In this document: piece after piece, positions 35,523 through 43,446 of the stretch
Layout: every line of letters starts with the position of its first letter
Position numbering within the stretch: position 1 is the first letter of the stretch
Assembly: GCF_902804475.1 (NCBI RefSeq)
Contig: NZ_CADCSU010000045.1
Coordinates: forward strand, 1 to 64,000
Length of the DNA: 64,000 nt
Reading direction: 5' to 3'
From: Flavobacterium bizetiae
GTDB taxonomy: Bacteria; Bacteroidota; Bacteroidia; Flavobacteriales; Flavobacteriaceae
Position numbers and translations under genes: made by a program
The notes under the pieces: generated by a model
Seen by the model: the letters and a program-made list of their open reading frames with translations, nothing else
What the model was told of the DNA's origin: nothing
Databases searched by the model: none

Positions 35523-36731
35523 ATGAACGCAAATCTGGAATCACTGTATAAAATTGCCCAAAAACCATCGCGAACCATTATCGGATTAATGTCTGGTACT
35601 TCATTAGATGGTTTGGATGTGGCTTTATGCGAAATTTCAGGTTCAGGCGAAAATACACAGGTTGAATTAATTCAATTTGATACCGTTGATTATTCTGAAG
35701 AAGTAAAAACAGAAATCCGAAATGTATTTGCAAAACAAACAATCGATTTTCAACATTTGGTTTTACTAAATGAATGGATTGGGATTCTTCATGCTAATAT
35801 TATTCTGGATCGTTTGAACCACTGGAAAATTCCGGCAGAAAAAATTGATTTGGTCGCTTCGCACGGACAAACCGTTTTTCATGCGCCGAAGATTTTACAT
35901 CAGCAGGAAAAATTTCCAAATGCCACTTTACAAATTGGCGACGGGGATCATATTGCCGTAAAAACCGGAATTATAACCATTTCCGACTTTAGGCAAAAAC
36001 ACCTTGCTGCTGGCGGCGAAGGAGCTCCATTGGCCGTTTATGGAGATTATTTTTTGTTTAGCAAAAAAGATAAAAACCGCATTATGCTTAATATGGGCGG
36101 TATTGCCAATTTTACTTATTTATCATCAACCCATAATCCTGAAGAAGTTTTTGTGACCGATACCGGAACCGGAAATACCTTGATTGATGCTTTTACCCGA
36201 CTTTATTTTCCGGATAAATCATATGATAAAGATGCCAAAATTGCGAAACAAGGCAACGTAAATCCTGCTCTTTTAGAGGCTTTAAAGGCTGATGAATTCT
36301 TTTCGAAACCATTCCCGAAAACTACAGGTCCGGAACTTTTTAGTATCGATTATGTTCGAAAAGCGCAAACTCAAAGTAAAACCGAAAAAATTACTATTGA
36401 AGATTTACTCGCCACATTAACGAGATTTAGTGCTGAAACTATTGCCGATGCCATACATTCGGCCATCAACAATACAACTTATTCTCCCGAAACTTTTACT
36501 GTTTACATGTCTGGCGGAGGCGCTCATAATCCATTATTAGTGGGTTGGCTAAAAGAACTATTGCCTTGCACATTTAAAAATACCGATGTTTTAGGAATTT
36601 CCGGCGATGCCAAAGAAGCCATATTATTTGCCATTTTAGCCAATGAAACCGTTTCCGGAGGCACTTCAGATTTTGGCCCAAGAAAAAGAATTCCGTCTGT
36701 ATCGATGGGGAAAATTTCTTTTCCGAACTAA
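35523..36731 (+). CDS. anmK: anhydro-N-acetylmuramic acid kinase AnmK
   Basis: A 402-residue cytoplasmic kinase that opens the 1,6-anhydro ring of anhMurNAc while phosphorylating it, giving MurNAc-6-P for MurQ. Seen: GLMSGTSLDGLDVALCEI (21-38), the catalytic Asp155 in ISDFRQKHLAAGGEGAPL, NMGGIANFTY and DTGTGNTLIDAFTRLYF, and a C-terminal MSGGGAHNP. Full length. It does not normally phosphorylate plain MurNAc, so NamZ-derived MurNAc needs another kinase not seen here. It follows the NagZ fusion and precedes the nagX-like gene by 65 bp. Confidence 0.92.
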   Translation: MNANLESLYKIAQKPSRTIIGLMSGTSLDGLDVALCEISGSGENTQVELIQFDTVDYSEEVKTEIRNVFAKQTIDFQHLVLLNEWIGILHANIILDRLNHWKIPAEKIDLVASHGQTVFHAPKILHQQEKFPNATLQIGDGDHIAVKTGIITISDFRQKHLAAGGEGAPLAVYGDYFLFSKKDKNRIMLNMGGIANFTYLSSTHNPEEVFVTDTGTGNTLIDAFTRLYFPDKSYDKDAKIAKQGNVNPALLEALKADEFFSKPFPKTTGPELFSIDYVRKAQTQSKTEKITIEDLLATLTRFSAETIADAIHSAINNTTYSPETFTVYMSGGGAHNPLLVGWLKELLPCTFKNTDVLGISGDAKEAILFAILANETVSGGTSDFGPRKRIPSVSMGKISFPN

Positions 36732-36796
36732 AAATAAAACCTAATACAATTTTCTCTTTCAGATAAATTAACGAAACCAAAAAACAACCCCAACCA

Positions 36797-38068
36797 ATGA
36801 CAAAAGAACGTTTAATTTCACTAGATGTATTTAGAGGATTTACTATTTTATTGATGACAATCGTCAATAATCCCGGAAGCTGGGCCTCGATATATCCGCC
36901 TTTAGAACATGCTGAATGGCACGGCTGCACTCCTACCGATTTAGTATTTCCATTTTTTGTTTTTATAATGGGAACCGCGATTCCGTTTGCCATGCCGGTA
37001 AAACATTTTGATGCAGCAGTTTTTAATAAAATTATAGTTCGGTCGTTACGTATTTTCTGTTTAGGATTTTTTCTGGCTTTTTTCAGCCGATTCCAATTAT
37101 TTGGTTTAGAAGGAATTCCTCTATTGATTTTGAGATTATTGATCACTTTTGCAGTAGCTTATGCTTTGCTAGGAAACTTTAGTTTAAAAGTAAAAACCTA
37201 TCTCGCAGTAGGAATATTTGCGATTTTAATATCCTTAGCCTACAGCGGAATAGAAGCTTTTGAAGACGTAAGAATTCCGGGCGTTTTACAACGAATAGGA
37301 ATTGTGTATTTCTTTACTTCTATTTTATATTTAAAAACAAACCTGAAAACACAGCTTATCGTTGCGGCTTCGATATTAGTGATTTACTGGCTTTTGATGG
37401 CTTTTGTTCCGGTTCCGGGATTTGGTCCTGCAAATTTCGAAAAAGGAACTAATCTGGCTGCATGGTTAGACAATTTACTTTTAAACGGACATTTATGGGC
37501 TTCGAGTAAAACCTGGGATCCTGAAGGAATTCTGAGCACTTTGCCTGCTATAGGAACCGGAATTGTTGGAATGTTTATTGGACAAATATTAAATCTTCAG
37601 ATTACCAAAATCGAGATTGTAAAGAAATTAGCCATCGCCGGAGTTTCTTTATTGATTCTGGGTTTACTTTGGAACACTTTTTTCCCTATTAATAAATCCC
37701 TTTGGACAAGTTCGTATGTTTTATATACAGCCGGAATCGCGACAATATGTTTAACGATATTGTACTACATAATAGATGTTGCCAATTATACCAAATGGAC
37801 AAAACTGTTTTTAATCTGGGGTGTAAATCCTATGATTGTGTTTTTCTTTTCAGGAATAATCCCGAGAGTTTTAGGTTCGATTAAAATTCAGAATCCTGAA
37901 ATGGCTTCGGAAGAAATCAGTTTACAAACTTCAATTTACAAATTCGGGATTGCGCCTTGTTTCGAAAATCCTTTGAATGCGTCTTTGGCTTATGCACTTT
38001 CTTATGCTGTTTTTTGGTCTTGCATATTATGGGTTTTCTATAAAAAGAAATTGATTTTTAAGGTGTAA
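36797..38068 (+). CDS. HGSNAT-like / NagX-type membrane acyltransferase (DUF5009)
   Basis: A 423-residue inner-membrane protein with about ten hydrophobic helices. It begins RLISLDVFRGFTILLMTIVNNPGSW (about 4-28) and continues WHGCTPTDLVFPFFVFIMG, the signature of the heparan-alpha-glucosaminide N-acetyltransferase-like family to which NagX of GlcNAc utilisation clusters belongs. The human homologue uses acetyl-CoA from the cytosolic side to acetylate amino sugars in the lumen. In bacteria the role is not settled. Here it may acetylate de-N-acetylated (glucosamine-type) peptidoglycan sugars before import, which is inference. It is the last gene of the plus-strand arm. Confidence 0.75.
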   Translation: MTKERLISLDVFRGFTILLMTIVNNPGSWASIYPPLEHAEWHGCTPTDLVFPFFVFIMGTAIPFAMPVKHFDAAVFNKIIVRSLRIFCLGFFLAFFSRFQLFGLEGIPLLILRLLITFAVAYALLGNFSLKVKTYLAVGIFAILISLAYSGIEAFEDVRIPGVLQRIGIVYFFTSILYLKTNLKTQLIVAASILVIYWLLMAFVPVPGFGPANFEKGTNLAAWLDNLLLNGHLWASSKTWDPEGILSTLPAIGTGIVGMFIGQILNLQITKIEIVKKLAIAGVSLLILGLLWNTFFPINKSLWTSSYVLYTAGIATICLTILYYIIDVANYTKWTKLFLIWGVNPMIVFFFSGIIPRVLGSIKIQNPEMASEEISLQTSIYKFGIAPCFENPLNASLAYALSYAVFWSCILWVFYKKKLIFKV

Positions 38069-38552
38069 AAAAGTTTACTAGTTTTTTTTGCCACGAATTT
38101 CACGAATGAGTACGAATTTTTTATGACAATGATTGTCCTAGCCCCGATAGTCCCGAGGCTTCGGGAGGAAATCCTTTTGTGGCGGTGTTCGCCACAAAAG
38201 ATTGGAACGGATTGCTTCGCCAGTTCGCACTTTCAGGCTCGGGTGCGGGATTAGCTCCTAAAAAAACATATTGCTATAAATATATCCCTATAAATATATC
38301 GCTCCGCTGGAGCTTTAGATCAGGGACTTTTATACTGCTATAAATATGGCGCTCCGCTGGAGCTTGATTCACTAAAGAAATAGTCCCGGCGGGACGGTAT
38401 ATTTATAGCAATTTTATATTGATTATGAAGAAGAGCCCCAGCGGGGTGACATATTATCAATATGACAAAAATAATACATGGCGTTATAATAAAGCTTTGA
38501 ACAATGTATTTATAGTTTATCTAGCTCCTAAATTTTTATTTAAAAAAACAAC
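38069..38552. other. gene-free spacer with palindrome array
   Basis: A 484-bp spacer with no credible gene. It contains 'ccgaggcttcgg' (about 38152-38163), a 10-bp hairpin TTTTGTGGCG / CGCCACAAAA (38175-38199) and the array of short GC-rich palindromes at 38301-38450. The OXA promoter should lie in the last 100 bp. Confidence 0.7.
38301..38450. repeat. short-palindrome array, left of the beta-lactamase gene
   Basis: GCTCCGCTGGAGC at 38301-38313 and 38351-38363, GTCCCGGCGGGAC at 38383-38395 and GCCCCAGCGGGGTGACA at 38434-38450, separated by A/T-rich 'tataaatat' linkers. The same units, in the same order and direction, recur at 39469-39683 on the other side of the OXA gene. Confidence 0.85.
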
Positions 38553-39410
38553 ATGAGATTAAGGCAATTTATTTGGGGATTTCTTTTTATCGCACTTCTA
38601 TTTTCTTGTTCGACTAAGAGAAAAGACAATCAATTAATAAAATCAAATGTTGATGAGGTTTTGGTGCGTCAGGATTTTAAAAAATACTTTGACGATTGTA
38701 ATGTTGATGGCGCTATTGTGATTTATGATAATAAAAATCATAAATGGATTGTATCTGACACCGTTGCCACAAGAAAAGAAACATTGCCTGCTTCTACATT
38801 TAAGATTATTAACTTGCTTATTGCTCTGGAAACCAAAACGATTTTGAGTGAGAATGATATTGTAAAATGGCCCGGAAGTACTGATACCATAAAATACGAT
38901 TATCGCCCCAATATTTACCACGATATAGCTGTAAAAGAAGCTTTTGAAGTTTCGGCAGGTTGGGCGTTTATCGAATTAGCAAAGAAAATCGGGAAGGATA
39001 ATTACAAAAAATATTTAAAACGTTGCCATTACGGAAATCTTGATCTTTCGCAAACAGATCCGGACTTTTGGAATTTTGGTGCTTTTGGAATTTCACCTAT
39101 CAATCAGGTGGAGTTTCTGAAGAATTTTTATGACGAAAAACTGCCTTTCTCTAAACGCAATATCGACATTGTAAAAAAGGTAATGATAACAGAACAAAAT
39201 CAAGAGTATACTATTCATTCAAAAACTGGCTGGACCAGAGAAAATAACATCAATACGGGTTGGTGGGTAGGTTATCTCGAGAATAAAAACGGAACGTACT
39301 TTTTTGCCACACGCCTATTGCAGGATCGAAAACAAAATAGTGCTAGTTTTGGCAATTGCCGAAAAGAGATTACAAAATCTGTTTTTAGGGATTTGAATAT
39401 CATACAGTAA
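38553..39410 (+). CDS. class D (OXA-type) beta-lactamase
   Basis: A 285-residue lipoprotein (lipobox LFSC, Cys19). Class D motifs: PASTFKI with nucleophile Ser81 and Lys84 (STFK), Y160-G-N and K224-T-G in HSKTGW. The second motif, normally SxV, reads Ser134-Ala-Gly136, so the third position is changed. Length and order fit OXA enzymes, which hydrolyse beta-lactams in the periplasm. An enzyme or PBP-like sensor with altered activity is possible given the changed second motif. The gene is bounded on both sides by directly repeated palindrome arrays. No integron, transposase or insertion sequence was found nearby. Confidence 0.85.
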   Translation: MRLRQFIWGFLFIALLFSCSTKRKDNQLIKSNVDEVLVRQDFKKYFDDCNVDGAIVIYDNKNHKWIVSDTVATRKETLPASTFKIINLLIALETKTILSENDIVKWPGSTDTIKYDYRPNIYHDIAVKEAFEVSAGWAFIELAKKIGKDNYKKYLKRCHYGNLDLSQTDPDFWNFGAFGISPINQVEFLKNFYDEKLPFSKRNIDIVKKVMITEQNQEYTIHSKTGWTRENNINTGWWVGYLENKNGTYFFATRLLQDRKQNSASFGNCRKEITKSVFRDLNIIQ

Positions 39411-39747
39411 AAAGGAGCGCATCAAAATAACATCTGATTAGTGAAATTTCCAACGTAATGATATATTTCGCTCCGCTGGAGCTAAAAGATCAGGGGCTTA
39501 TATATTGCTATAAATATAACGCTCCGCTGGAGCTGCAAGGTCAGAACTTGTATATTGCTATAAATATATCGCTATAAATATGGCGCTCCGCTGGAGCTTG
39601 AATTACTGAATGAATAGTCCCAGCGGGACGGTATATTTATAGAAATTTCATATTGAAAAAGAAAAAGCCCCAGCGGGGTGACATAGTATCTATCTGAATA
39701 ACAAAACAATACATAGCGTTCCGCCGGAATTTTTATTCACCTAAAAA
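39411..39747. other. gene-free spacer with palindrome array
   Basis: A 337-bp spacer. All of it is taken by the right-hand palindrome array and its flanks; no gene or clear terminator for the OXA gene was seen. Confidence 0.7.
39469..39683. repeat. short-palindrome array, right of the beta-lactamase gene
   Basis: GCTCCGCTGGAGC-type units at about 39470, 39521 and 39585, GTCCCAGCGGGAC at 39617-39629 and GCCCCAGCGGGGTGACAT at 39667-39684. It parallels the array at 38301-38450, with one extra unit. A degenerate inverted relative lies at 58395-58483. Confidence 0.85.
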
Positions 39748-40182
39748 CTAAAACTTTCGTTTTTGATATGGTGTTCCTTCGCCATCTTCACAATGACTTT
39801 TAAGGCTTAACAGAAACATTGCCCAATTGTAATTGCACCATTGGTAAAACTCTGTTAATTCCCGCCAATCAAAATGTTTGAGAACGACTGCCGTAACTCC
39901 GTTTTTTTCGGTAAGGTCGAACGAAATTTTTGTACCAATCCATTCCGGGTCAGAATCGACACATTCCCAAAGTATTCTTTTATTTGAAGACAATTCTACT
40001 ATCTTCATTTTTGTGGTATCATTATCTCCGAAATCAAACTCATTAATAAAACCAACTTCCGGTTTTACAATGAGTTCTGTTGTCCAGACATCATGAAGTC
40101 CGTCTTGCGTGGTTAGTGTTTTGTAAACAGTTGCAATAGGTGATTTGATATAATTGATGTGCTCTATTTTTTCCATTTTCAA
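39748..40182 (-). CDS. SRPBCC/AHSA1 family protein
   Basis: A 144-residue cytoplasmic protein of the START-like SRPBCC superfamily (AHA1 C-terminal type): an opening strand 'INYIKSPIATVYKTLTTQDGLHDVW', acidic middle strands, and a final helix (WAMFLLSLKSHCEDGEG). Such proteins bind small hydrophobic ligands; the ligand is unknown. It is transcribed alone, between the beta-lactamase and aldehyde dehydrogenase genes, with no visible operon link. Confidence 0.7.
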   Translation of the reverse strand: MKMEKIEHINYIKSPIATVYKTLTTQDGLHDVWTTELIVKPEVGFINEFDFGDNDTTKMKIVELSSNKRILWECVDSDPEWIGTKISFDLTEKNGVTAVVLKHFDWRELTEFYQWCNYNWAMFLLSLKSHCEDGEGTPYQKRKF

Positions 40183-40454
40183 GACTTTTTAGATTGGCAA
40201 ATTCAAAGTTAATGAAAATTGTATCGCTCCGACAATGGTGCTATTTTTGAAAATTTTACATGTAAATTTGCTTTGTTGAGGTATAAAAACGGGATTACTC
40301 CAAACCTAAATTGAGCAATCTAGTGCGCTTTTTTGATTATTATGAGAATTTATTTAAGTAACTTTAAATGAATTATAATAGCTAAGGCTATTTGGAAACA
40401 ATTCTACCAAAGACAAAGTTGTACTTGCAATCGACTGTTTAAAATAAAAACATT

Positions 40455-41849
40455 ATGAAAATGACTATAGAAATAACCTCGCCATACGATCAGAGTTTTA
40501 TTAAAGAATTGTCCTTAACAGGCAAAAATGAGATCGACAAAATACTGAATACTGCCCAAAACTTATTTCTAGATCAATCGAAATGGATTCCGGCGTATAA
40601 AAGAATCGAAATACTGGAAAAAACAGCTGCAATAATGGCTGACCGCATCGAAGATTTATTAGTAACAGCGGTAAGCGAGGGCGGAAAACCTTATCAGGAT
40701 TCTAAAGCTGAGGTACTTCGCGCCATAAAAGGCGTAAAATTAGCAGCAGAACATATCTCTCAATTAAAAGGCGAACAAATACCTATGGCACTTACTGAGG
40801 CTTCTTTAAACAGAGTCGCTTTTACGTCAAAAGAACCTATTGGGATTGTGGTGGCGGTGAGCGCTTTTAATCATCCGTTGAATTTAGCCGTTCATCAAAT
40901 CGCTACGGCCTTTGCTGCCGGTTGTCCTGTAATTTTTAAACCTGCAACGGCAACGCCTTTGTCGAGTTTGGCGCTTCGTGAGATTTTAAAAGAAGCCGGA
41001 TTACCTGAAGGATGGCTTCAGATAATATTATGCGACAATGAAGCCGCAGAATTATTGGTAACCGACCCAAGAGTTAATTTTTTCTCGTTTATAGGTTCTG
41101 CAAAAGTAGGCTGGTACCTGAAAAGTAAATTATCTCCGGGTACAAGATGTGCCTTAGAACATGGCGGAGCTGCTCCGGTTATTGTAGAAAGTGATGCTGA
41201 TTTTAAGGAAATGATTCCTGATCTGGTAAAAGGAGGTTTTTATCACGCAGGACAAGTTTGTGTTTCCGTTCAGCGAATTTATGTCAATCAGAAGATTGTG
41301 GAGCGTTTTATTGAAGCTTTTGCAGCAGCAACGACTAAATTAGTTACAGGAAATCCCTTGGATCAAAAAACTGATGTAGGCCCGCTTATTACGCCCAAAG
41401 AAGTGAATCGCGTCGAAAAATGGGTGAATGAAGCGATTAAAAAAGGAGCTAAATTAATAACAGGCGGAAAAAGAATTTCGGACACTTTCTTTCAGCCCAC
41501 GGTTTTGTTTAATCCATCCGAAGATTCGAAAGTTTCTACTACCGAAATTTTTGGTCCCGTTGTCTGCATTTATTCTTTTACAAACCGCGATGAAGCCATA
41601 AAAAGAGCCAATGCGCTCAATGTTCATTTTCAGGCTGCCGTTTTTACAAAAAATATAGATATTGCTTTAGAAACCGTTAAAAAACTAAATGCTACAGCGG
41701 TTATGGTAAATGATCATACGGCTTTTAGAGTTGATTGGATGCCATTTGGAGGTCGTGATGCTTCAGGAATTGGCATGGGAGGAATTTCATACGCCATAAA
41801 CGAAATGACAAGAGAAAAACTAACCGTTTTTAAAAGCAAATTAATTTAA
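40455..41849 (+). CDS. NAD(P)-dependent aldehyde dehydrogenase
   Basis: A 464-residue cytoplasmic enzyme oxidising an aldehyde to its acid. Family residues are in place: Asn139 in AFNHP, Lys162 in FKPAT, Gly-Ser at 214-215, Glu235 in LEHGG and the nucleophile Cys269 in GQVC. The QRIYV and FGPVV motifs also fit. The closest general type is the lactaldehyde / succinate-semialdehyde group, but the substrate cannot be told from sequence. It starts 272 bp after the SRPBCC gene; ATG at 40461 is an alternative start. The MFS gene follows after 127 bp of inverted-repeat spacer. Confidence 0.85.
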   Translation: MKMTIEITSPYDQSFIKELSLTGKNEIDKILNTAQNLFLDQSKWIPAYKRIEILEKTAAIMADRIEDLLVTAVSEGGKPYQDSKAEVLRAIKGVKLAAEHISQLKGEQIPMALTEASLNRVAFTSKEPIGIVVAVSAFNHPLNLAVHQIATAFAAGCPVIFKPATATPLSSLALREILKEAGLPEGWLQIILCDNEAAELLVTDPRVNFFSFIGSAKVGWYLKSKLSPGTRCALEHGGAAPVIVESDADFKEMIPDLVKGGFYHAGQVCVSVQRIYVNQKIVERFIEAFAAATTKLVTGNPLDQKTDVGPLITPKEVNRVEKWVNEAIKKGAKLITGGKRISDTFFQPTVLFNPSEDSKVSTTEIFGPVVCIYSFTNRDEAIKRANALNVHFQAAVFTKNIDIALETVKKLNATAVMVNDHTAFRVDWMPFGGRDASGIGMGGISYAINEMTREKLTVFKSKLI

Positions 41850-41875
41850 GTTTTAATAAATTAATTGTAATTATT

Positions 41876-41955
41876 AAACACATCGCTATGTGCATTTTAA
41901 ATAAGTGAAAGGCTTATTTTTAGTAAACAAAAATCTATGTCTATGTGTTTAAAAA
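41876..41955. repeat. 'ctatgtgttt' inverted repeat
   Basis: AAACACATcgctatg near 41876 and 'ctatgtctatgtgttt' at about 41936-41951 form an imperfect inverted pair between the aldehyde dehydrogenase and MFS genes. The same family occurs at 63756-63895. Confidence 0.55.
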
Positions 41956-41976
41956 TAGTTAAGCCAAAATAAAAAT

Positions 41977-43386
41977 ATGAATACAAACAAAGCAGAACAA
42001 AACATCGAAACTACCAAAAAAGTATTACCCATTATTTTGGCGACTTCGATCTTTATGCAAATGCTCGATTCTACCATTCTTAATACCTCGATAACAGCTA
42101 TTGCCAAAGATCTGCACGAATCGCCGCTTGATATGCAAAATGCGATTATTAGTTATGTATTAACTCTTGCGCTTTTTATGCCGGTTAGCGGTTTTTTATC
42201 GGATAAATTTGGAACGAAGAAAGTATTTATTTTTGCTTTATTGTTATTCAGCATCGGGTCTTTATTTTGTTCGCTTTCGCAGAATTTAACTCATCTTATT
42301 TTTTCACGTGTTATTCAGGGTATTGGAGGAAGTTTAATGACGCCCGTTGGAAAACTGGCACTTATTAGAACATTTCCTAAAAAAGAATTATTAAAGGCTA
42401 TGAATTTTGCTATTATCCCTGCCTTAATTGGTCCCGTTTTAGGTCCTTTGGTTGGGGGTTATATGGTCGATTATTTATCCTGGCACTGGATTTTCCTGAT
42501 CAACATTCCGTTTGGGATTATTGGTATTCTATTAAGTCTGAAATACATGCCGGATTATAAATCACCTATTATCGATTTTGATTTAAAAGGGTTCCTAATT
42601 TTTGCTTCGGCCTCGCTCTTATTGTCGATTTCCTTAGAATTATTTGGAAATACCGTTCGTCTAACGCCCGTTTTATTGGTATTGATGTCCGGCTTTTTAA
42701 TGTTGTATTGGTACTATCGTCATGCCGTGACAGACAATAATCCTCTTTTTCCTTTAAATTTATTTCAGGTAAGAACTTTTCGTGTGGGCATTGTAGGCAA
42801 TCTTGCGACGCGTTTGGGTTTTAGTTCGATTCCGTTATTGTTGCCTATGATGATTCAGATTGCTTACGGACAATCGGCGGTAACTTCAGGTTGGATTGTC
42901 GCGCCAATGGCTCTTACTGCCATGTTTGGTAAATCGGCCGTCATTAAAATTCTAAATAAGTACGGTTATAGAAAAACCTTAATGGTCAATACTTTTATTA
43001 TTGGAGTTTTAATTTGCGCATTGGCAATTCCTTCAATTCATACTTCTTTCTATTGGTATGTTCCTATTATTTCGGTTTTAGGTTTCTTTAACTCAATACA
43101 ATTTACCTCAATGAATTCTATTTCTATTGCCGATTTAAGGGTGTATCATACCAGTAGTGGTAATTCGTTAGTTTCTGTAAATCAGCAATTAGCCATTGGT
43201 TTCGGAATTGCTTTTGGACTTTTGGTACTTAAAATTTTTCAGGGTGATGTAAAGCTTATTCATAACGAAATTCACAATGCTTTTCGATATACATTTCTGG
43301 TCGTAGGATTTCTGACTATTCTTTCAGGTTTGGTTTTTAGAAGACTTCATGATAAAGATGGTGACAATTTAAAATCGGCTAATTAA
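41977..43386 (+). CDS. DHA2-type MFS multidrug exporter
   Basis: A 469-residue inner-membrane protein with the 14-helix layout of the EmrB/QacA (DHA2) group. Motif: IFMQMLDSTILNTSITAIAKDL in helix 1, GFLSDKFGTKKVF as loop 2-3 motif A, and GPVLGPLVGGY in helix 5 (motif C of drug antiporters). It exports drugs or metabolites by proton antiport. Not in an operon with a membrane-fusion protein, unlike emrAB, so it more resembles MdtD. It converges on the efflux operon, with a shared hairpin at 43394-43421. Confidence 0.85.
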   Translation: MNTNKAEQNIETTKKVLPIILATSIFMQMLDSTILNTSITAIAKDLHESPLDMQNAIISYVLTLALFMPVSGFLSDKFGTKKVFIFALLLFSIGSLFCSLSQNLTHLIFSRVIQGIGGSLMTPVGKLALIRTFPKKELLKAMNFAIIPALIGPVLGPLVGGYMVDYLSWHWIFLINIPFGIIGILLSLKYMPDYKSPIIDFDLKGFLIFASASLLLSISLELFGNTVRLTPVLLVLMSGFLMLYWYYRHAVTDNNPLFPLNLFQVRTFRVGIVGNLATRLGFSSIPLLLPMMIQIAYGQSAVTSGWIVAPMALTAMFGKSAVIKILNKYGYRKTLMVNTFIIGVLICALAIPSIHTSFYWYVPIISVLGFFNSIQFTSMNSISIADLRVYHTSSGNSLVSVNQQLAIGFGIAFGLLVLKIFQGDVKLIHNEIHNAFRYTFLVVGFLTILSGLVFRRLHDKDGDNLKSAN

Positions 43387-43393
43387 AAAAAAC

Positions 43394-43421
43394 AAAGCCC
43401 AATCTGATACGATTGGGCTTT
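43394..43421. terminator. bidirectional terminator between MFS and efflux genes
   Basis: Perfect 11-bp inverted repeat AAAGCCCAATC / GATTGGGCTTT, 6-nt loop, 7 bp after the MFS stop and 25 bp after the outer-membrane-factor stop on the other strand. T-runs occur on both sides. Confidence 0.85.
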
Positions 43422-43446
43422 ATTATTTCCTGAAATTTAGAATTAT

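Noticed and set aside
36574..37146. 190-codon open frame on the minus strand
   Set aside because: Antisense to the end of anmK and the start of the nagX-like gene, both of which have clear family motifs.
38301..39683. Palindrome arrays as a CRISPR
   Set aside because: Units are unequal in spacing, separated by short A/T linkers rather than unique spacers, and no cas gene is near.
38301..39735. Insertion sequence or integron cassette around the beta-lactamase
   Set aside because: No transposase, integrase or attC-like site; the flanking repeats are short-palindrome arrays.
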